From Sphingomonas sp. KRR8 (GTDB lineage Bacteria; Pseudomonadota; Alphaproteobacteria; Sphingomonadales; Sphingomonadaceae), in NCBI RefSeq assembly GCF_023559245.1, contig NZ_CP097462.1:1736001-1800000 (forward strand): a DNA stretch of 64,000 nucleotides, in the 5' to 3' direction. Positions 51,175-60,982 of the stretch are shown here, in pieces. Below the pieces are notes generated by a model, which worked only from the letters and a program-made list of their open reading frames with translations, was not told the DNA's origin and searched no databases. The stretch's first letter is position 1; each line of letters starts with the position of its first letter. Position numbers and translations under genes: made by a program.

Positions 51175-52554
51175 CTAGTGATCGCCTTCGGTGCGCTCGA
51201 CGCCGCTGGCGGCGAGCTGGGCGTCGATCTCGCTGACCAGCCGGTCCAGCCCGGCCTGGTCACGCGCCTCGGCGCGGGCGACCAGCACGTCCTGGGTGTT
51301 GGACGCACGCAGCAGCCACCAGCCGTCGGCGTTCTTCACTCGCGCGCCGTCGGTGCGGTTCACCTCCGCCCCGCTCTGCTCCAGCCGGGCGAGCACTTCG
51401 TCGATCACCGCGAACTTGCGGCTTTCATCGACCGGGAAGCGAAGTTCCGGCGTCGTGACCGTGTCCGGCATAGCGTCGCGCAGCTCGGTCAGGCTCCTGC
51501 CCGACTTCGCCACTGCCTCGATCAGCCGGACCGAGGCATAGAGCGCGTCGTCGAAGCCATACCAGCGGTGCTTGAAGAAGATGTGGCCGCTCATCTCCCC
51601 GGCCAGCGGGGCGTGGGTTTCCTTCATCTTCGACTTGATCAGGCTGTGGCCGGTCTTCCACATCAGCGGCTGGCCGCCGAGCTCGGCGATGCGGTCGAAC
51701 AGCGACTGGCTGGCCTTCACATCGGCGATGATGGTGGCGCCCGGCTCGGCGGCGAGCACCGGCTCCGCCAGGATCGACACCAGCTGGTCGCCCCAGATCA
51801 CCCGTCCCTGCCCGTCAACGGCACCGATCCGGTCGCCGTCGCCATCGTAAGCGATGCCGAAGTCGAGCCCCTTCTCACGCACCAGCGCCTTCAGATGGTC
51901 GAGGTTCTTTTCGACCGTGGGGTCGGGATGGTGGTTGGGAAAAAGCCCGTCCACGTCGGTAAAGATGGTGTGATGCTCGCCGGGAAGCGCCTTGACGAGC
52001 TTTTCGAGCGCGGGACCGGCGGCGCCGTTGCCGGCGTCCCAGCCGATCTTGTACGCGCCGCCCTCGAAATCCTCGGTGAGTCGAGCGACATAGCGATCGA
52101 TCACGTCCTCGTCGCTGACCTGGCCCTGCCCTTCCGACCAGTCCCCTGCCGCACTGCGCTCGCCCAGCGCCTTTATCTCGCCGCCGAACACCGAGCGGCC
52201 GTTCAGCAGCATCTTGAAGCCGTTGTAATCGGCCGGATTGTGGCTTCCGGTGATCTGGATGCCGCCGCCGACGGGCAGATTGTAGGTCGCCCAGTAGAGC
52301 ATCGGGGACGGGCCCATGCCGATCCGCACCACGTCCAGCCCACCTTCGGTCAGGCCGCGAACCAGCGCATCCTGCATCTCCTGCGAGTGAGTGCGCCCGT
52401 CGCGACCGACCGCGATGCTGGACACGTTTTCGGAGCGGGCCAGCGCGGCGAAGCTGCGGCCGAGCGCGTAGGCGTCATGCGCCGAGAGCGTGGAGCCGAC
52501 GACCCCGCGGATGTCATATTCGCGGAGGATGGTGGGGTGGAATGAATGAGCCAT
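51175..52554 (-). CDS. pgmG: Phosphoglucomutase/phosphomannomutase
   Basis: The 459-residue enzyme interconverts hexose 1- and 6-phosphates and feeds nucleotide-sugar and exopolysaccharide (sphingan) synthesis. It has TGSHNP with catalytic Ser104, the metal loop DGDGDRIGAVD, sugar-binding GEMSGH and phosphate-binding RASNTQDVLVARAE. Length and motifs match sphingomonad PgmG. It stands upstream of the fasciclin gene but is probably independent. Confidence 0.92.
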   Translation of the reverse strand: MAHSFHPTILREYDIRGVVGSTLSAHDAYALGRSFAALARSENVSSIAVGRDGRTHSQEMQDALVRGLTEGGLDVVRIGMGPSPMLYWATYNLPVGGGIQITGSHNPADYNGFKMLLNGRSVFGGEIKALGERSAAGDWSEGQGQVSDEDVIDRYVARLTEDFEGGAYKIGWDAGNGAAGPALEKLVKALPGEHHTIFTDVDGLFPNHHPDPTVEKNLDHLKALVREKGLDFGIAYDGDGDRIGAVDGQGRVIWGDQLVSILAEPVLAAEPGATIIADVKASQSLFDRIAELGGQPLMWKTGHSLIKSKMKETHAPLAGEMSGHIFFKHRWYGFDDALYASVRLIEAVAKSGRSLTELRDAMPDTVTTPELRFPVDESRKFAVIDEVLARLEQSGAEVNRTDGARVKNADGWWLLRASNTQDVLVARAEARDQAGLDRLVSEIDAQLAASGVERTEGDH

Positions 52555-52612
52555 TGCGCGGCCCTACGCGGAAGGCGGCGATTTGTTCAACCGGGCAGCC
52601 GAAAGGGTGGCC

Positions 52613-53395
52613 TCAGGCCGCCTCGCGCGCTTCCACGCCAGGAACGCCAAGCGCCGCCACCATCTCGCGCAATTCCTGCCTGGCGGCGATGTGGCCGATC
52701 CCGACCTCGCCCAGTTGCTTCAGGTCCAGCAGCGTCAGTCCCTTTGGAAACAGTTCGCGGAAGATGACCCGCTCACCCAGTCCCGGGATGACGCGGAAAC
52801 CGACCCGCCGCGCCAGCTCGTCCAATGCCGCGCCCACGCGCTGAAGGTTGTGGCTCTGGATATGCTGGAGGCGGTTGCGCAGCACGACCCAGTCGACGCT
52901 CTTGCCCGTGGTCTTCGCGCGCTGCGTGCGGCTGTTCCAGATCAGCTCGGCATAGAAGCTCGGCTTGGTGATCTTAAAATTGTCGGGGTGCACCTGGCCG
53001 ATCAGGTCCAGGTCGACGAAGCTGTCGTTCATCGGCGTGACCAGCGTATCGGCCTTGAGGATGGCTGCCCGCGCCACCGCGTCGTCGCGCCCCGGCGTGT
53101 CGATCACCAGGACGTCGGCCCGGTCGGCCAACCGCGCCACCGCGGCCTCGAGCGCCTCGATGCTCTGGTCCTCGAGCACTTCGAACGCCGGCTGCGGCAG
53201 CTCGGTCTCCAGCCGGCGCATTGTCGCCCCCCGGTTCTCAAGGTAGCGGGTGGTGGTGCGCTGGCGGTGATCGAGGTCGAGGACGCCGACCCGATGGCCG
53301 GAAGCCGCAAGCGCGACGGCGGTATGCACCGCAGTGGTCGACTTGCCGGTGCCACCCTTCTCATTGGCGAACACGATGGTGTGCGGATTGGTCAT
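52613..53395 (-). CDS. mipZ: MipZ-type ParA-family division ATPase
   Basis: A 260-residue ParA/MinD-family ATPase with deviant Walker A KGGTGKST, LDLDHRQRTTTRYLENR, DTPGRDD, and the long conserved C-terminal blocks FYAELIWNSRTQRAK and GFRVIPGLGERVIFRELFPKGLTLLDL typical of MipZ. In Caulobacter MipZ forms a bipolar gradient through ParB and keeps FtsZ at midcell. It is monocistronic, divergent from panC. Confidence 0.92.
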   Translation of the reverse strand: MTNPHTIVFANEKGGTGKSTTAVHTAVALAASGHRVGVLDLDHRQRTTTRYLENRGATMRRLETELPQPAFEVLEDQSIEALEAAVARLADRADVLVIDTPGRDDAVARAAILKADTLVTPMNDSFVDLDLIGQVHPDNFKITKPSFYAELIWNSRTQRAKTTGKSVDWVVLRNRLQHIQSHNLQRVGAALDELARRVGFRVIPGLGERVIFRELFPKGLTLLDLKQLGEVGIGHIAARQELREMVAALGVPGVEAREAA

Positions 53396-53467
53396 CGCTC
53401 TTGATTCTTCCCCCGGCGCAAGGCCAAGCGCCTTCCTACGTTAACGGTTACGGCAGGGGAATCCGCG

Positions 53468-54319
53468 GTGCAAATCATCCGTTCCATCGCGGAGCTTCGG
53501 ACAGCCCGGCGTGGCCTAGAGGGCACGCTGGCGCTCGTGCCCACCATGGGCGCGCTGCACGAGGGACATCTGACGCTGGTGCGTGAAGGAAGGGCGCGGG
53601 CAACCCAGGTCGCGGCCACCATCTTCGTCAATCCGCTGCAGTTCGGACCGAACGAGGATCTGTCGCGCTACCCCCGCCAGGAGGAGCAGGACCTTCAGCT
53701 ACTGGAGCGCGAGGGCTGTGACCTCGTCTGGCTGCCGACGCCCGACCAGCTCTACCCGCCGGGCTTTGCCACTACCGTCACTGTCGCCGGGGTGAGCGAG
53801 CGCTGGGACGGCGAAGCGCGACCGGGCCATTTCGCCGGCGTCGCGACGGTGGTCGCCAAGCTGCTGATCGCCTGCGCTCCGGACGTGGCGCTGTTCGGGG
53901 AAAAGGACTTCCAGCAGCTCGCCGTCATCCGGCGCATGGCTGGCGACCTTGGCCTGCCGGTGGAGATTGTCGGCGTGCCGACGGTGCGGGATGCGGATGG
54001 CCTCGCCCTCTCCTCCCGCAACGCCTACCTCTCGCCGGAGCAGCGGCGGCAGGCGCTGGCCTTGCCGCGAGCCTTGGAGCAGGCCGCCGAGCAGATTGGT
54101 GCCGGCCAGCCGGTCGCCACCGCGCTGGCCGAAGCGAAGGCCGCCTTGATCGACAACGGCTTCACCAGGATCGACTATGTCGCGCTGGTCGATGGCGACA
54201 GCCTGGAGCCGCTCGAAATCCCTTGCCGGAACATGCGCCTGCTCGCTGCGGCGACCCTCGGGACGACCCGGCTGATCGATAATCTGGCTGTGGCCGCAGG
54301 GTCACACTCGGGAGGGTGA
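53468..54319 (+). CDS. panC: Pantothenate synthetase
   Basis: The 283-residue enzyme ligates pantoate and beta-alanine with ATP. Motifs VPTMGALHEGHLTLVREG (HxGH nucleotidyl-transfer), FVNPLQFGPNEDLSRYPR, GEKDFQQLAVIRRM and SSRNAYLS are present. GTG start at 53468 with AGGGGA upstream. Divergent from mipZ across 72 bases. Confidence 0.96.
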   Translation: MQIIRSIAELRTARRGLEGTLALVPTMGALHEGHLTLVREGRARATQVAATIFVNPLQFGPNEDLSRYPRQEEQDLQLLEREGCDLVWLPTPDQLYPPGFATTVTVAGVSERWDGEARPGHFAGVATVVAKLLIACAPDVALFGEKDFQQLAVIRRMAGDLGLPVEIVGVPTVRDADGLALSSRNAYLSPEQRRQALALPRALEQAAEQIGAGQPVATALAEAKAALIDNGFTRIDYVALVDGDSLEPLEIPCRNMRLLAAATLGTTRLIDNLAVAAGSHSGG

Positions 54320-54382
54320 TTGGCTCGTTAACCATTTGATAGCCGAATCAACCGAACTTCACCCTCAACAGGAGGGAAGTTC

Positions 54383-54694
54383 ATGGCGATCAGTCTCAAG
54401 AGTGCCGAGTTTCTGCTGCGCAGCCGGATGGCCGACGCGGAAGCCGGCGACGTCGAAGCCTTGTTCGAGCTTGGGGTGACTTATTCGACGGGCCGTGGGG
54501 GCACGGACGTCGATCTCATCGAAGCGCACAAGTGGTTCAACCTCGCGGCCCTGAACGGCTGCACCCGTGGCCAGCAGTGCCGCGCGGAAATCAGCGTGGA
54601 AATGACTGCGCGCGAGATCGCCGAAGCACAACGGCAGGCGCGCGCATGGCTGGCGATCGCCGGCCGCGGCGCGGGACAGCGTTACGCGGCGTAA
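54383..54694 (+). CDS. Small Sel1-repeat-like protein
   Basis: A 103-residue protein with one Sel1-type repeat (AEAGDVEALFELGVTYSTGRGGTDVDLIEAHKWFNLAALNG). Strong Shine-Dalgarno GGAGGG precedes the ATG. No signal peptide. Sel1 repeats mediate protein contacts; function unknown. It is convergent with pal. Confidence 0.75.
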   Translation: MAISLKSAEFLLRSRMADAEAGDVEALFELGVTYSTGRGGTDVDLIEAHKWFNLAALNGCTRGQQCRAEISVEMTAREIAEAQRQARAWLAIAGRGAGQRYAA

Positions 54695-54739
54695 CTGACA
54701 AGCACCTCCCCGCCGCCGCGCGGCAGGGAGGGTCGAGGA

Positions 54740-55255
54740 TTAGCGAACCACCACCGTCACCGCCCGACGGTTCTGCGCCCAGGCCGCTTCGTTCGAGCCA
54801 CTGGCCACCGGGCGTTCCTTGCCCCAGCTGATCACCAGCAGGCGCGCTTCGGGCACGCCTTGCGTCAGCAGGAAGTTCTTGGCGGCATTGGCCCGCCGCT
54901 CACCCAGCGCCTGGTTATACTCGCGCGTGCCGCGCTCGTCGGCATGGCCTTCGATACTGGCGCGGACGTTCGGGTTGGCCAACAGCCACTTGGCCTGCGC
55001 CGTCAGCACCGTCCGGTCCTGGTCGTCGATGTCCGACTGGTCGGTGTTGAAGTAGATGGTGTCGGTCCCCGCGGCGGCGACCAGCGCCTGCTGGCTGGCG
55101 GGAAGCTCGACCAGCCCGACCTCGTCATTGTTGGCGCCGCTTCCGGTGCCAGCACCCTGTTCCGCAGGGGGCGGCGTGGTCGCGATCGGCTGCTTCTTCG
55201 CGCAACCTGCGAGCGCGACGGCCGCAAGCGACGCGGCGATGATCATGGTGCGCAT
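54740..55255 (-). CDS. pal: Peptidoglycan-associated lipoprotein Pal
   Basis: A 171-residue outer-membrane lipoprotein: signal peptide ending in lipobox LAGC, a short Thr/Pro linker, and an OmpA-like peptidoglycan-binding domain (IEGHADERGTREYNQALGERRANAAKNFLL). It is the last gene of tolQRAB-pal, 11 bases behind tolB. The start at 55255 was chosen for the signal peptide; the open frame upstream is shadow of tolB. Confidence 0.96.
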   Translation of the reverse strand: MRTMIIAASLAAVALAGCAKKQPIATTPPPAEQGAGTGSGANNDEVGLVELPASQQALVAAAGTDTIYFNTDQSDIDDQDRTVLTAQAKWLLANPNVRASIEGHADERGTREYNQALGERRANAAKNFLLTQGVPEARLLVISWGKERPVASGSNEAAWAQNRRAVTVVVR

Positions 55256-55266
55256 ATCTGTTCTCC

Positions 55267-56562
55267 TCAGCGCTGAAGGGGTGACCAGGACGGATCGGAG
55301 CCGTCCTGCGGGGTGGGCAGACGCCGCGCGGCGCCGCCGGCAAGCGGCACGGCGTAGAGGCTGGTGGTGCCGCCCTGAGTGAAGCGGTTGAACATCACGA
55401 ATTGCCCGTTGGGCGCCCAGCTCGGGCTTTCGTCCTGCCAGCCGTCGGTCAGCAGCCGTTCGCCGGAGCCGTCGGCATTCATGACGCCGATCCGGAAGGC
55501 ACCGACCCGGACAAAGGCGATGCGGTCGCCGCGCGGGCTCCACGCCGGCGAGGCCGAGGGCCCGCCACGACTGATGCGCCGCTGGTTGGCGCCGTCGGCG
55601 TTCATCACGTAAAGCTGCTGCGCGCCGCTGCGATCGCTTTCGAACACGATCCGGCTGCCGTCGGGCGAGAAACTGGGCGCGGTGTCGATGCCGGGCGCGG
55701 TGGTCAGCCGGACCGGGGCGCCGCTACCGTCCGCATTGGCGATGTAGATGTCGGTATTGCCGTTCGCGCTCATGGCGAAGGCGATGCGCTGACCGTCGGG
55801 CGAGAAGCGCGGCGCGCTGGTCTGCACGAGACCGGGTACGAGCAGCCGCTTGGCCCCGCTGTTGAGGTCCATCACCCACACCCGCCCGCGCCGGCCCTGA
55901 TAGGACAGATATGCAAGGCGGCTGCCATCGGGCGAGAAGCGCGGGGTGACCACGGTGGCCTCACCCTCGGTGAGATAGCGCAGGTTAGACCCGTCGCTGT
56001 CCATGATGGCGATGCGCTTCAGCCGCCTGGTCTTGGGTCCGGTCTCGGCGACGAACACCACCCGCGTATCCAGGAATGGCTGCTCGCCCGTCAGCCGGGC
56101 ATAGACCGCGTCGGCGCACTTGTGCGCGGCGCGGCGCCAGTTGCCCGCAGCTACCGCATAGCCCTGGCGCACCAGTTCGCGGCCGGAGGTGACGTCGAAC
56201 AGGGTGCAGGCCAGTGTCAGTGAGCCGCCCGCACCGCCCTCGACATAGCCGGTGACCAGCTGCGCCGCCCCGGCCGAGCGCCAGGTCGGGAAGTCGGGAT
56301 TGGTGCCTTGGGCGAAGCTGACGGGGGGAAGGCCTTGCGGACCGATCGGGGCGAAGGCACCGGTCGAGCGGAGGTCGGAAGCAATCACGCCCGCGATCTG
56401 GTTGCCGAGCGCCGGGTCGGCATTTTGCGTCGGCAGGACCGGCACCGCCACGGTCTGCGCGGCGCGAACGCTGCCGCCGACCACCTCGGGCGGGTCACTG
56501 TCTTGGGCGAAGGCCGGGCCGGCGAGCAAGGCCAGCGCCATCAGTGGCAATGTTCTCATCAT
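55267..56562 (-). CDS. tolB: Tol-Pal system beta-propeller protein TolB
   Basis: A 431-residue periplasmic protein with signal peptide (PLMALALLAGPAFAQ), N-terminal domain, and a six-bladed propeller of WD40-like repeats (FSPDGSRLAYLSY, FSPDGQRIAFAM, FSPDGSRIVFES, and so on). It links Pal and the TolQRA energy complex. The ATG at 56562 (ATGATG) overlaps the tolA stop. Confidence 0.96.
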   Translation of the reverse strand: MMRTLPLMALALLAGPAFAQDSDPPEVVGGSVRAAQTVAVPVLPTQNADPALGNQIAGVIASDLRSTGAFAPIGPQGLPPVSFAQGTNPDFPTWRSAGAAQLVTGYVEGGAGGSLTLACTLFDVTSGRELVRQGYAVAAGNWRRAAHKCADAVYARLTGEQPFLDTRVVFVAETGPKTRRLKRIAIMDSDGSNLRYLTEGEATVVTPRFSPDGSRLAYLSYQGRRGRVWVMDLNSGAKRLLVPGLVQTSAPRFSPDGQRIAFAMSANGNTDIYIANADGSGAPVRLTTAPGIDTAPSFSPDGSRIVFESDRSGAQQLYVMNADGANQRRISRGGPSASPAWSPRGDRIAFVRVGAFRIGVMNADGSGERLLTDGWQDESPSWAPNGQFVMFNRFTQGGTTSLYAVPLAGGAARRLPTPQDGSDPSWSPLQR

Positions 56563-57418
56563 TTCCTCACCCTGTAGCGCAACACCGTCTCCTTCCAGCC
56601 GCCATTGCCCGTCTCGTACAGCTCGGCCGGCAAGCGGAAGGGCGCGCATTCGGCAAAGATGGCGCGGACCTGGTCTTCCAGCCGGTCGCCATATTTGGCC
56701 TGCAGATCGCCCGGCCCTTCCACCGACATGATCACCGGCGGACGTAGCAGAGTGCCCGATTTCGCGAAGCTTAACCGCACCTGCAATCGAAGCTGGTCCG
56801 CACCCTCGCCCAGAAACGGCTGGCGATTGGCGCAGCGCTGGGCCTGCGCGGCGATGGTGGAGGCGATGCTGGCCTTCGCCTCGGGCGAGTAGCTGGCGGC
56901 GGACTGCGCGGGCTTTCGGGCGGGGGAGTCGCCGATGGCCTTCAGGAAGTCGTCGCCAAGCTGCGAGCGCGGCGGCGCAGAGGGCAGCTTGAGCCCGTCG
57001 AGGGGGCGCGCGGTGGGGCGCCGCGCGGGCGCGGGGCGCAGCGGTGTCGGCGCTGGCACGGGGCGCGGGCTCGGACGCACCGCGGGTGCGGGGCGCGGCT
57101 GGGGTGCGGGTGTGGGCGCTTGTGGCTGCGGCGTCACTGTGGGCTGTGGCAAAGGCGGCAGCGGGGTCGGCTCCGCCAGCTCGGGGGCTGGAGCCGGTGC
57201 AGTGGGAGCGGGAGCGGGAGCGGCGGTCTGCTCGGGCGCCGCTGCGGTGAGCGCCACCTCGGGCGAGTCGACGAACTCGACCTCCATGGGCTTGGGTTCG
57301 GGCTCGGGCGGAACGCGCGCGAGGCTGGTGGTCAGCGCCGCGATCAGCAGCACGTGCAGCACGACCGCGGCAGCCGTGCCGCCCAACTCACCGCGATCGG
57401 GCGCCATGGCCATCAGGT

Positions 57419-57422
<4 letters not shown>
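56559..57422 (-). CDS. tolA: TolA-like energy transducer
   Basis: A 287-residue protein with a single N-terminal membrane anchor (TAAAVVLHVLLIAALTTSL), a long Pro/Ala-rich periplasmic linker (about residues 45-150), and a C-terminal domain (LRLQVRLSFAKSGTLLRPPVIMS). Position between tolR and tolB identifies it as TolA, although the linker is proline-rich rather than the Ala/Lys/Glu helix of E. coli. Confidence 0.9.
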
Positions 57423-57858
<436 letters not shown>

Positions 57859-57859
<1 letters not shown>

Positions 57860-58548
57860 CAACCCTCTTGCTCGAGCTCGCGGCTCAAGGTCGCGTGGAA
57901 GCGGTCGGCGAAATGGCCAAGCCGCGCCTCCAGGCGGTCGAGCCCGTGGGTCAGTCGGTTGTAGGCGATCAGGGCGGGAATGGCGGCGAACAGGCCGATG
58001 GCCGTGGCGAACAAGGCTTCCGCAATGCCCGGCGCGACCACTGCCAGCGAGGTGTTGTTGGCGCCGGCGATGGCGGTGAAGCTGCGCATGATGCCCCACA
58101 CCGTTCCGAACAGGCCGACGAACGGCGCGGCCGAGGCGATGGTCGCCAAAATGTTGAGGCGGTCGGACAGCCGGTCGAGCTCGCTCGCCACTTCCGAGTT
58201 CATGACCGTCGTCAGCCGCTCGCGCGCACCGGCCTTGTCGAGCTGCTTCGCCCGCACCGACTTGCGCCACTCGGTCAGGCCCGCCGTCATGATCCGGGCA
58301 TGCGGCAACGCCTCGCCACCCCGGCGCGAATGAAACTCGTCGAGGTCGCGCGCAGTCTCAAATTCGGTTTCAAAACTATCGGTCGCACGGTTGATGCGGC
58401 GCAGGCGCGTCGAATGGGTGAGGATGATCGCCCACGTCCAGACGCTCGCCAGAAGCAGGCCGATCATCACCGTCTTCACGACCACGTCGGCATGAAGGAA
58501 TAGCGCCAATGGGCTCATCAGGCCGGCGGCAGTCTCCCCGCCAGTCAA
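57859..58548 (-). CDS. tolQ: TolQ, ExbB-family proton channel
   Basis: A roughly 229-residue inner-membrane protein with three membrane segments (VVKTVMIGLLLASVWTWAIIL; IASAAPFVGLFGTVWGIM; AEALFATAIGLFAAIPALIAYNRL). A TTG at 58548 is proposed as start: it overlaps the ybgC stop (TTGA) and has GGGGAGAGG five bases upstream, whereas the internal ATG at 58518 lacks a well-spaced site. With TolR it uses the proton gradient to energise TolA. Confidence 0.93.
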
Positions 58549-59006
58549 AGCGCCTCTCCCCGTTGCACCTGTTCGAACACCTTCACCCACTCTCGCGGCT
58601 GGCGGGTCGGGCGGCCGTCCGGCGTCAGGAAGGCCGCGGTCACCCGCGCGTCCGTCAGCTGTTCGGTGCCCCGCATGACTCGCTGCTGTATCAGCACGCT
58701 CGCCGCCCGCACCTGAAGGATCGAGCTGACCACCACCAGGTCGTCGCCAAGCTTTGCCGGACGAAGATAGCGGATGTTCGCCTCGGCTACGGCGTAGACG
58801 CCAATGCCCGCCTCGATCGCGCCGCGCTGATCGATTCCGGCGGCCCGAAGCATGTCGGAGCGGGCCCGCTCCATGAACTTCAGATAATTGGCGTAGTAGA
58901 CAATGCCGGCGGTGTCCGTGTCCTCGAAATAGACGGAAAGCGCGAAGCGATGCTCCGCGCCCACGAACCCGCCGCGATAGGGCGTGTCGAGCGATACTGA
59001 CGTCAT
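58545..59006 (-). CDS. ybgC: Acyl-CoA thioesterase YbgC
   Basis: A 153-residue hotdog-fold thioesterase with the 4HBT signature VYFEDTDTAGIVYYANYLKFMERARSDML, including the catalytic Asp. It is the first gene of the tol cluster, as in most Proteobacteria, and its stop overlaps the proposed tolQ start. Confidence 0.94.
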   Translation of the reverse strand: MTSVSLDTPYRGGFVGAEHRFALSVYFEDTDTAGIVYYANYLKFMERARSDMLRAAGIDQRGAIEAGIGVYAVAEANIRYLRPAKLGDDLVVVSSILQVRAASVLIQQRVMRGTEQLTDARVTAAFLTPDGRPTRQPREWVKVFEQVQRGEAL

Positions 59007-59063
59007 GGAGAAGCGGTAACGGGCTCGTCGGCGCAGGGCAAACCGGGCGCGGCGAACCGGTGC

Positions 59064-59110
59064 TTGACGGCGATGTAACTCATAGGTTACTTGTCACCTA
59101 CAGGTTACAT
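59064..59110 (+). promoter_or_regulatory. Promoter with clustered AGGTTAC operator half-sites
   Basis: TTGACG (59064-59069) could be a -35 box. It is followed by ATGTAAC (59073-59079), AGGTTAC (59084-59090), GTCACCT (59093-59099) and AGGTTAC/GTTACAT (59102-59110). These form nested inverted repeats, including the 18-base dyad 59083-59100. They lie immediately before the membrane-protein/XRE gene pair, so autoregulation by the XRE protein is likely. Confidence 0.6.
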
Positions 59111-59121
59111 GAGGGGCTACG

Positions 59122-59649
59122 ATGAACGGATATCTGATCGGCTTGTTTGCGGGATTGATCGCGGCCGCGGCCATCGTCCTGGTTCAGAAGTGGCGCGAGC
59201 GGGGGCTCGACATGACCCCGGTCGAGAGAGCGGACTATCTCAGTAAGCGGAGGGCGCGTGTGTTCACGGCAGTGGCAGTTATCTTCATCTCGCAACAGGC
59301 GATCTTCTTTTCCGATCACGGCGCCGACCGACCGGTCGACCACTTCAAGATCGCCGCATGGTTGGTGTTGTCCGTCGTGCTCCTCCTTGCACTTTGCACG
59401 GGCGGTGAGTGGTTCAAGGGTCAGGCGATCCGCGCCCTGATGAACGACGAAGTGACCAGGGGGCATCGGATGCGCGCCATGCAGCTTGGCTTCCTGAACG
59501 CGATGCTGACCTGCGTCCTGCTCTACTTCCTGGCGATGTTGCGAGAATTCTCGGCCCGGGACGCCATCCACATCATCATGACCGTCGGGATCGGGTCAGC
59601 CATTCTGAGCTTCGCCGTCCAGGAACGCCGTGCTCTCCGCGATGCCTGA
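59122..59649 (+). CDS. Hypothetical four-TM membrane protein
   Basis: A 175-residue protein with about four membrane segments (YLIGLFAGLIAAAAIVLV; AVAVIFISQQAIFF; IAAWLVLSVVLLLALCTG; LNAMLTCVLLYFLAML). ATG after GAGGGG. It overlaps the XRE regulator gene by 8 bases. Membrane protein plus small XRE regulator pairs of this kind are common in bacteria and often of unknown function. Confidence 0.75.
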   Translation: MNGYLIGLFAGLIAAAAIVLVQKWRERGLDMTPVERADYLSKRRARVFTAVAVIFISQQAIFFSDHGADRPVDHFKIAAWLVLSVVLLLALCTGGEWFKGQAIRALMNDEVTRGHRMRAMQLGFLNAMLTCVLLYFLAMLREFSARDAIHIIMTVGIGSAILSFAVQERRALRDA

Positions 59650-59848
59650 GCGGCTGGCCAACGGCCTCAAGGAGCGGCGGACCGAGCTTGGCCTTACCCA
59701 AAGCCAGCTCGCCGAGCGCTGCGCCGTGTCGCGCAAGACCATCAACACGGTGGAGAATGGCATCTTCATTCCCTCTACCCTGCTGGCGCTGAAGCTGGCG
59801 GCGGCTCTCGAACGGTCGGTCGAGGAGCTGTTCTGGGTCGAGGCATAG
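59642..59848 (+). CDS. Small XRE-family HTH regulator
   Basis: A 68-residue protein consisting of a single HTH (RRTELGLTQSQLAERCAVSRKTINTVENGIFIPSTLLALKLAAAL), like YozG-type regulators. ATG at 59642 overlaps the end of the membrane-protein gene. It probably represses its own unit through the dyads at 59073-59110. Convergent with the DUF3089 gene, six bases apart. Confidence 0.88.
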   Translation: MPERLANGLKERRTELGLTQSQLAERCAVSRKTINTVENGIFIPSTLLALKLAAALERSVEELFWVEA

Positions 59849-59854
59849 GGGGCA

Positions 59855-60982
59855 CTAGCGGCTGACACTCTCCACCAGCCGGAGCAGATCACCTTGGGCT
59901 TCCGCCACGTCGGACAGGTGCATGCCCCACCCCGGCAGGAAAAAGCCCAGCGCTCCGACCTCCCCGCCGACCCGGTCCGTGCGCTTATCGTTGGGGTCGG
60001 CGTTGACCCGGATCTCAAGGTAGCCGCGCGGACCGTCATTGACGCAGCGGGCGGAGACCAGCCCTTCGGTGCGCAGGTACGGCGTTGGCGGTGGTCCTTC
60101 GGTCGACCAGGTGATGGGGCCACCGGGGACGGGCTGGGCCGAGTTCGCGAACCAGTAGCTGTCGAGCGGCCGCCAGTCACGGCTGCCGGGCGCCGCCGGA
60201 TTGACGCAGCCGACGGTCATGCCCGGCACTGGCGAATAGCCGAACAGCGCTCCGGGAGGCGGCGGGTTGTTGGTGCGGAAGCTGGAATAAGCGATCACGC
60301 ATCCGCTCTGTCCGGTCCGGCTGCACAAGGGCGTCGAGGCGAAGGTACCGCCGACCAGCTTGCCCTCCGGCACCAGCGTGTTGATGCCCGGCAGGATCGC
60401 AAGTCGCATCAGCCGCGCCGATGCCGTGCCCTCAATCTCCCGTGCGATCAGCTGCTGGAGCATCAGGCTGCCCTGGCTGTGACCGATGAGGATCACGGGC
60501 CGGCCCTTGTTGCGGGTCGCGAGATAGTTCTTCCACGCCGCCGACACGTCGCGATAGGCGAGCGCATAAGCGTCGCTCACGTCGCCGCCGGTCGACACGG
60601 CGGTGATCGCGCCAAGGGTCATCTGGCGGTAGATCGGGGCATAGACCTTGCACACGCCGGCGAAGCGCGTCGCCTGCGTCTCGGCTATGCTGCGTTCCTC
60701 GCTGACGGCGAGATCGCTGTTGTAGCCGCGGTCGCGGGACACGGTCGGATAGACGTAGAAGCAGTCGACCGGCGGGTTCTTGGCGACACTGCTCTGGCCG
60801 TTCGAGCCATAACCATTCGGGTTGAGCGCGGTCGTCCTGAGCGGGGTCGAGCAGACATCCGTCCGCCCGGGCAGGCACAACCAGTGCGCGTCGCTGCTGT
60901 AGTCGGTGGCAGGGCCGGTCGCCGGCTTCAGCGGCAGCGGCGGCACGGCGGCGGTGGCGGCAAGCAACAGCGCTGCGATCAT
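59855..60982 (-). CDS. DUF3089 alpha/beta-hydrolase-like exported protein
   Basis: A 375-residue protein with a short signal peptide ([17 protein letters not shown]), the nucleophile elbow GHSQGS and DUF3089 features ([61 protein letters not shown]). It overlaps ruvB by 4 bases (ATGA). Likely a periplasmic or surface esterase; substrate unknown. Confidence 0.85.
   Translation of the reverse strand: MIAALLLAATAAVPPLPLKPATGPATDYSSDAHWLCLPGRTDVCSTPLRTTALNPNGYGSNGQSSVAKNPPVDCFYVYPTVSRDRGYNSDLAVSEERSIAETQATRFAGVCKVYAPIYRQMTLGAITAVSTGGDVSDAYALAYRDVSAAWKNYLATRNKGRPVILIGHSQGSLMLQQLIAREIEGTASARLMRLAILPGINTLVPEGKLVGGTFASTPLCSRTGQSGCVIAYSSFRTNNPPPPGALFGYSPVPGMTVGCVNPAAPGSRDWRPLDSYWFANSAQPVPGGPITWSTEGPPPTPYLRTEGLVSARCVNDGPRGYLEIRVNADPNDKRTDRVGGEVGALGFFLPGWGMHLSDVAEAQGDLLRLVESVSR

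Noticed and set aside
51178..52545. Long open frame opposite pgmG
   Set aside because: It mirrors a clear PgmG gene on the other strand; long antisense frames are expected at this GC content.
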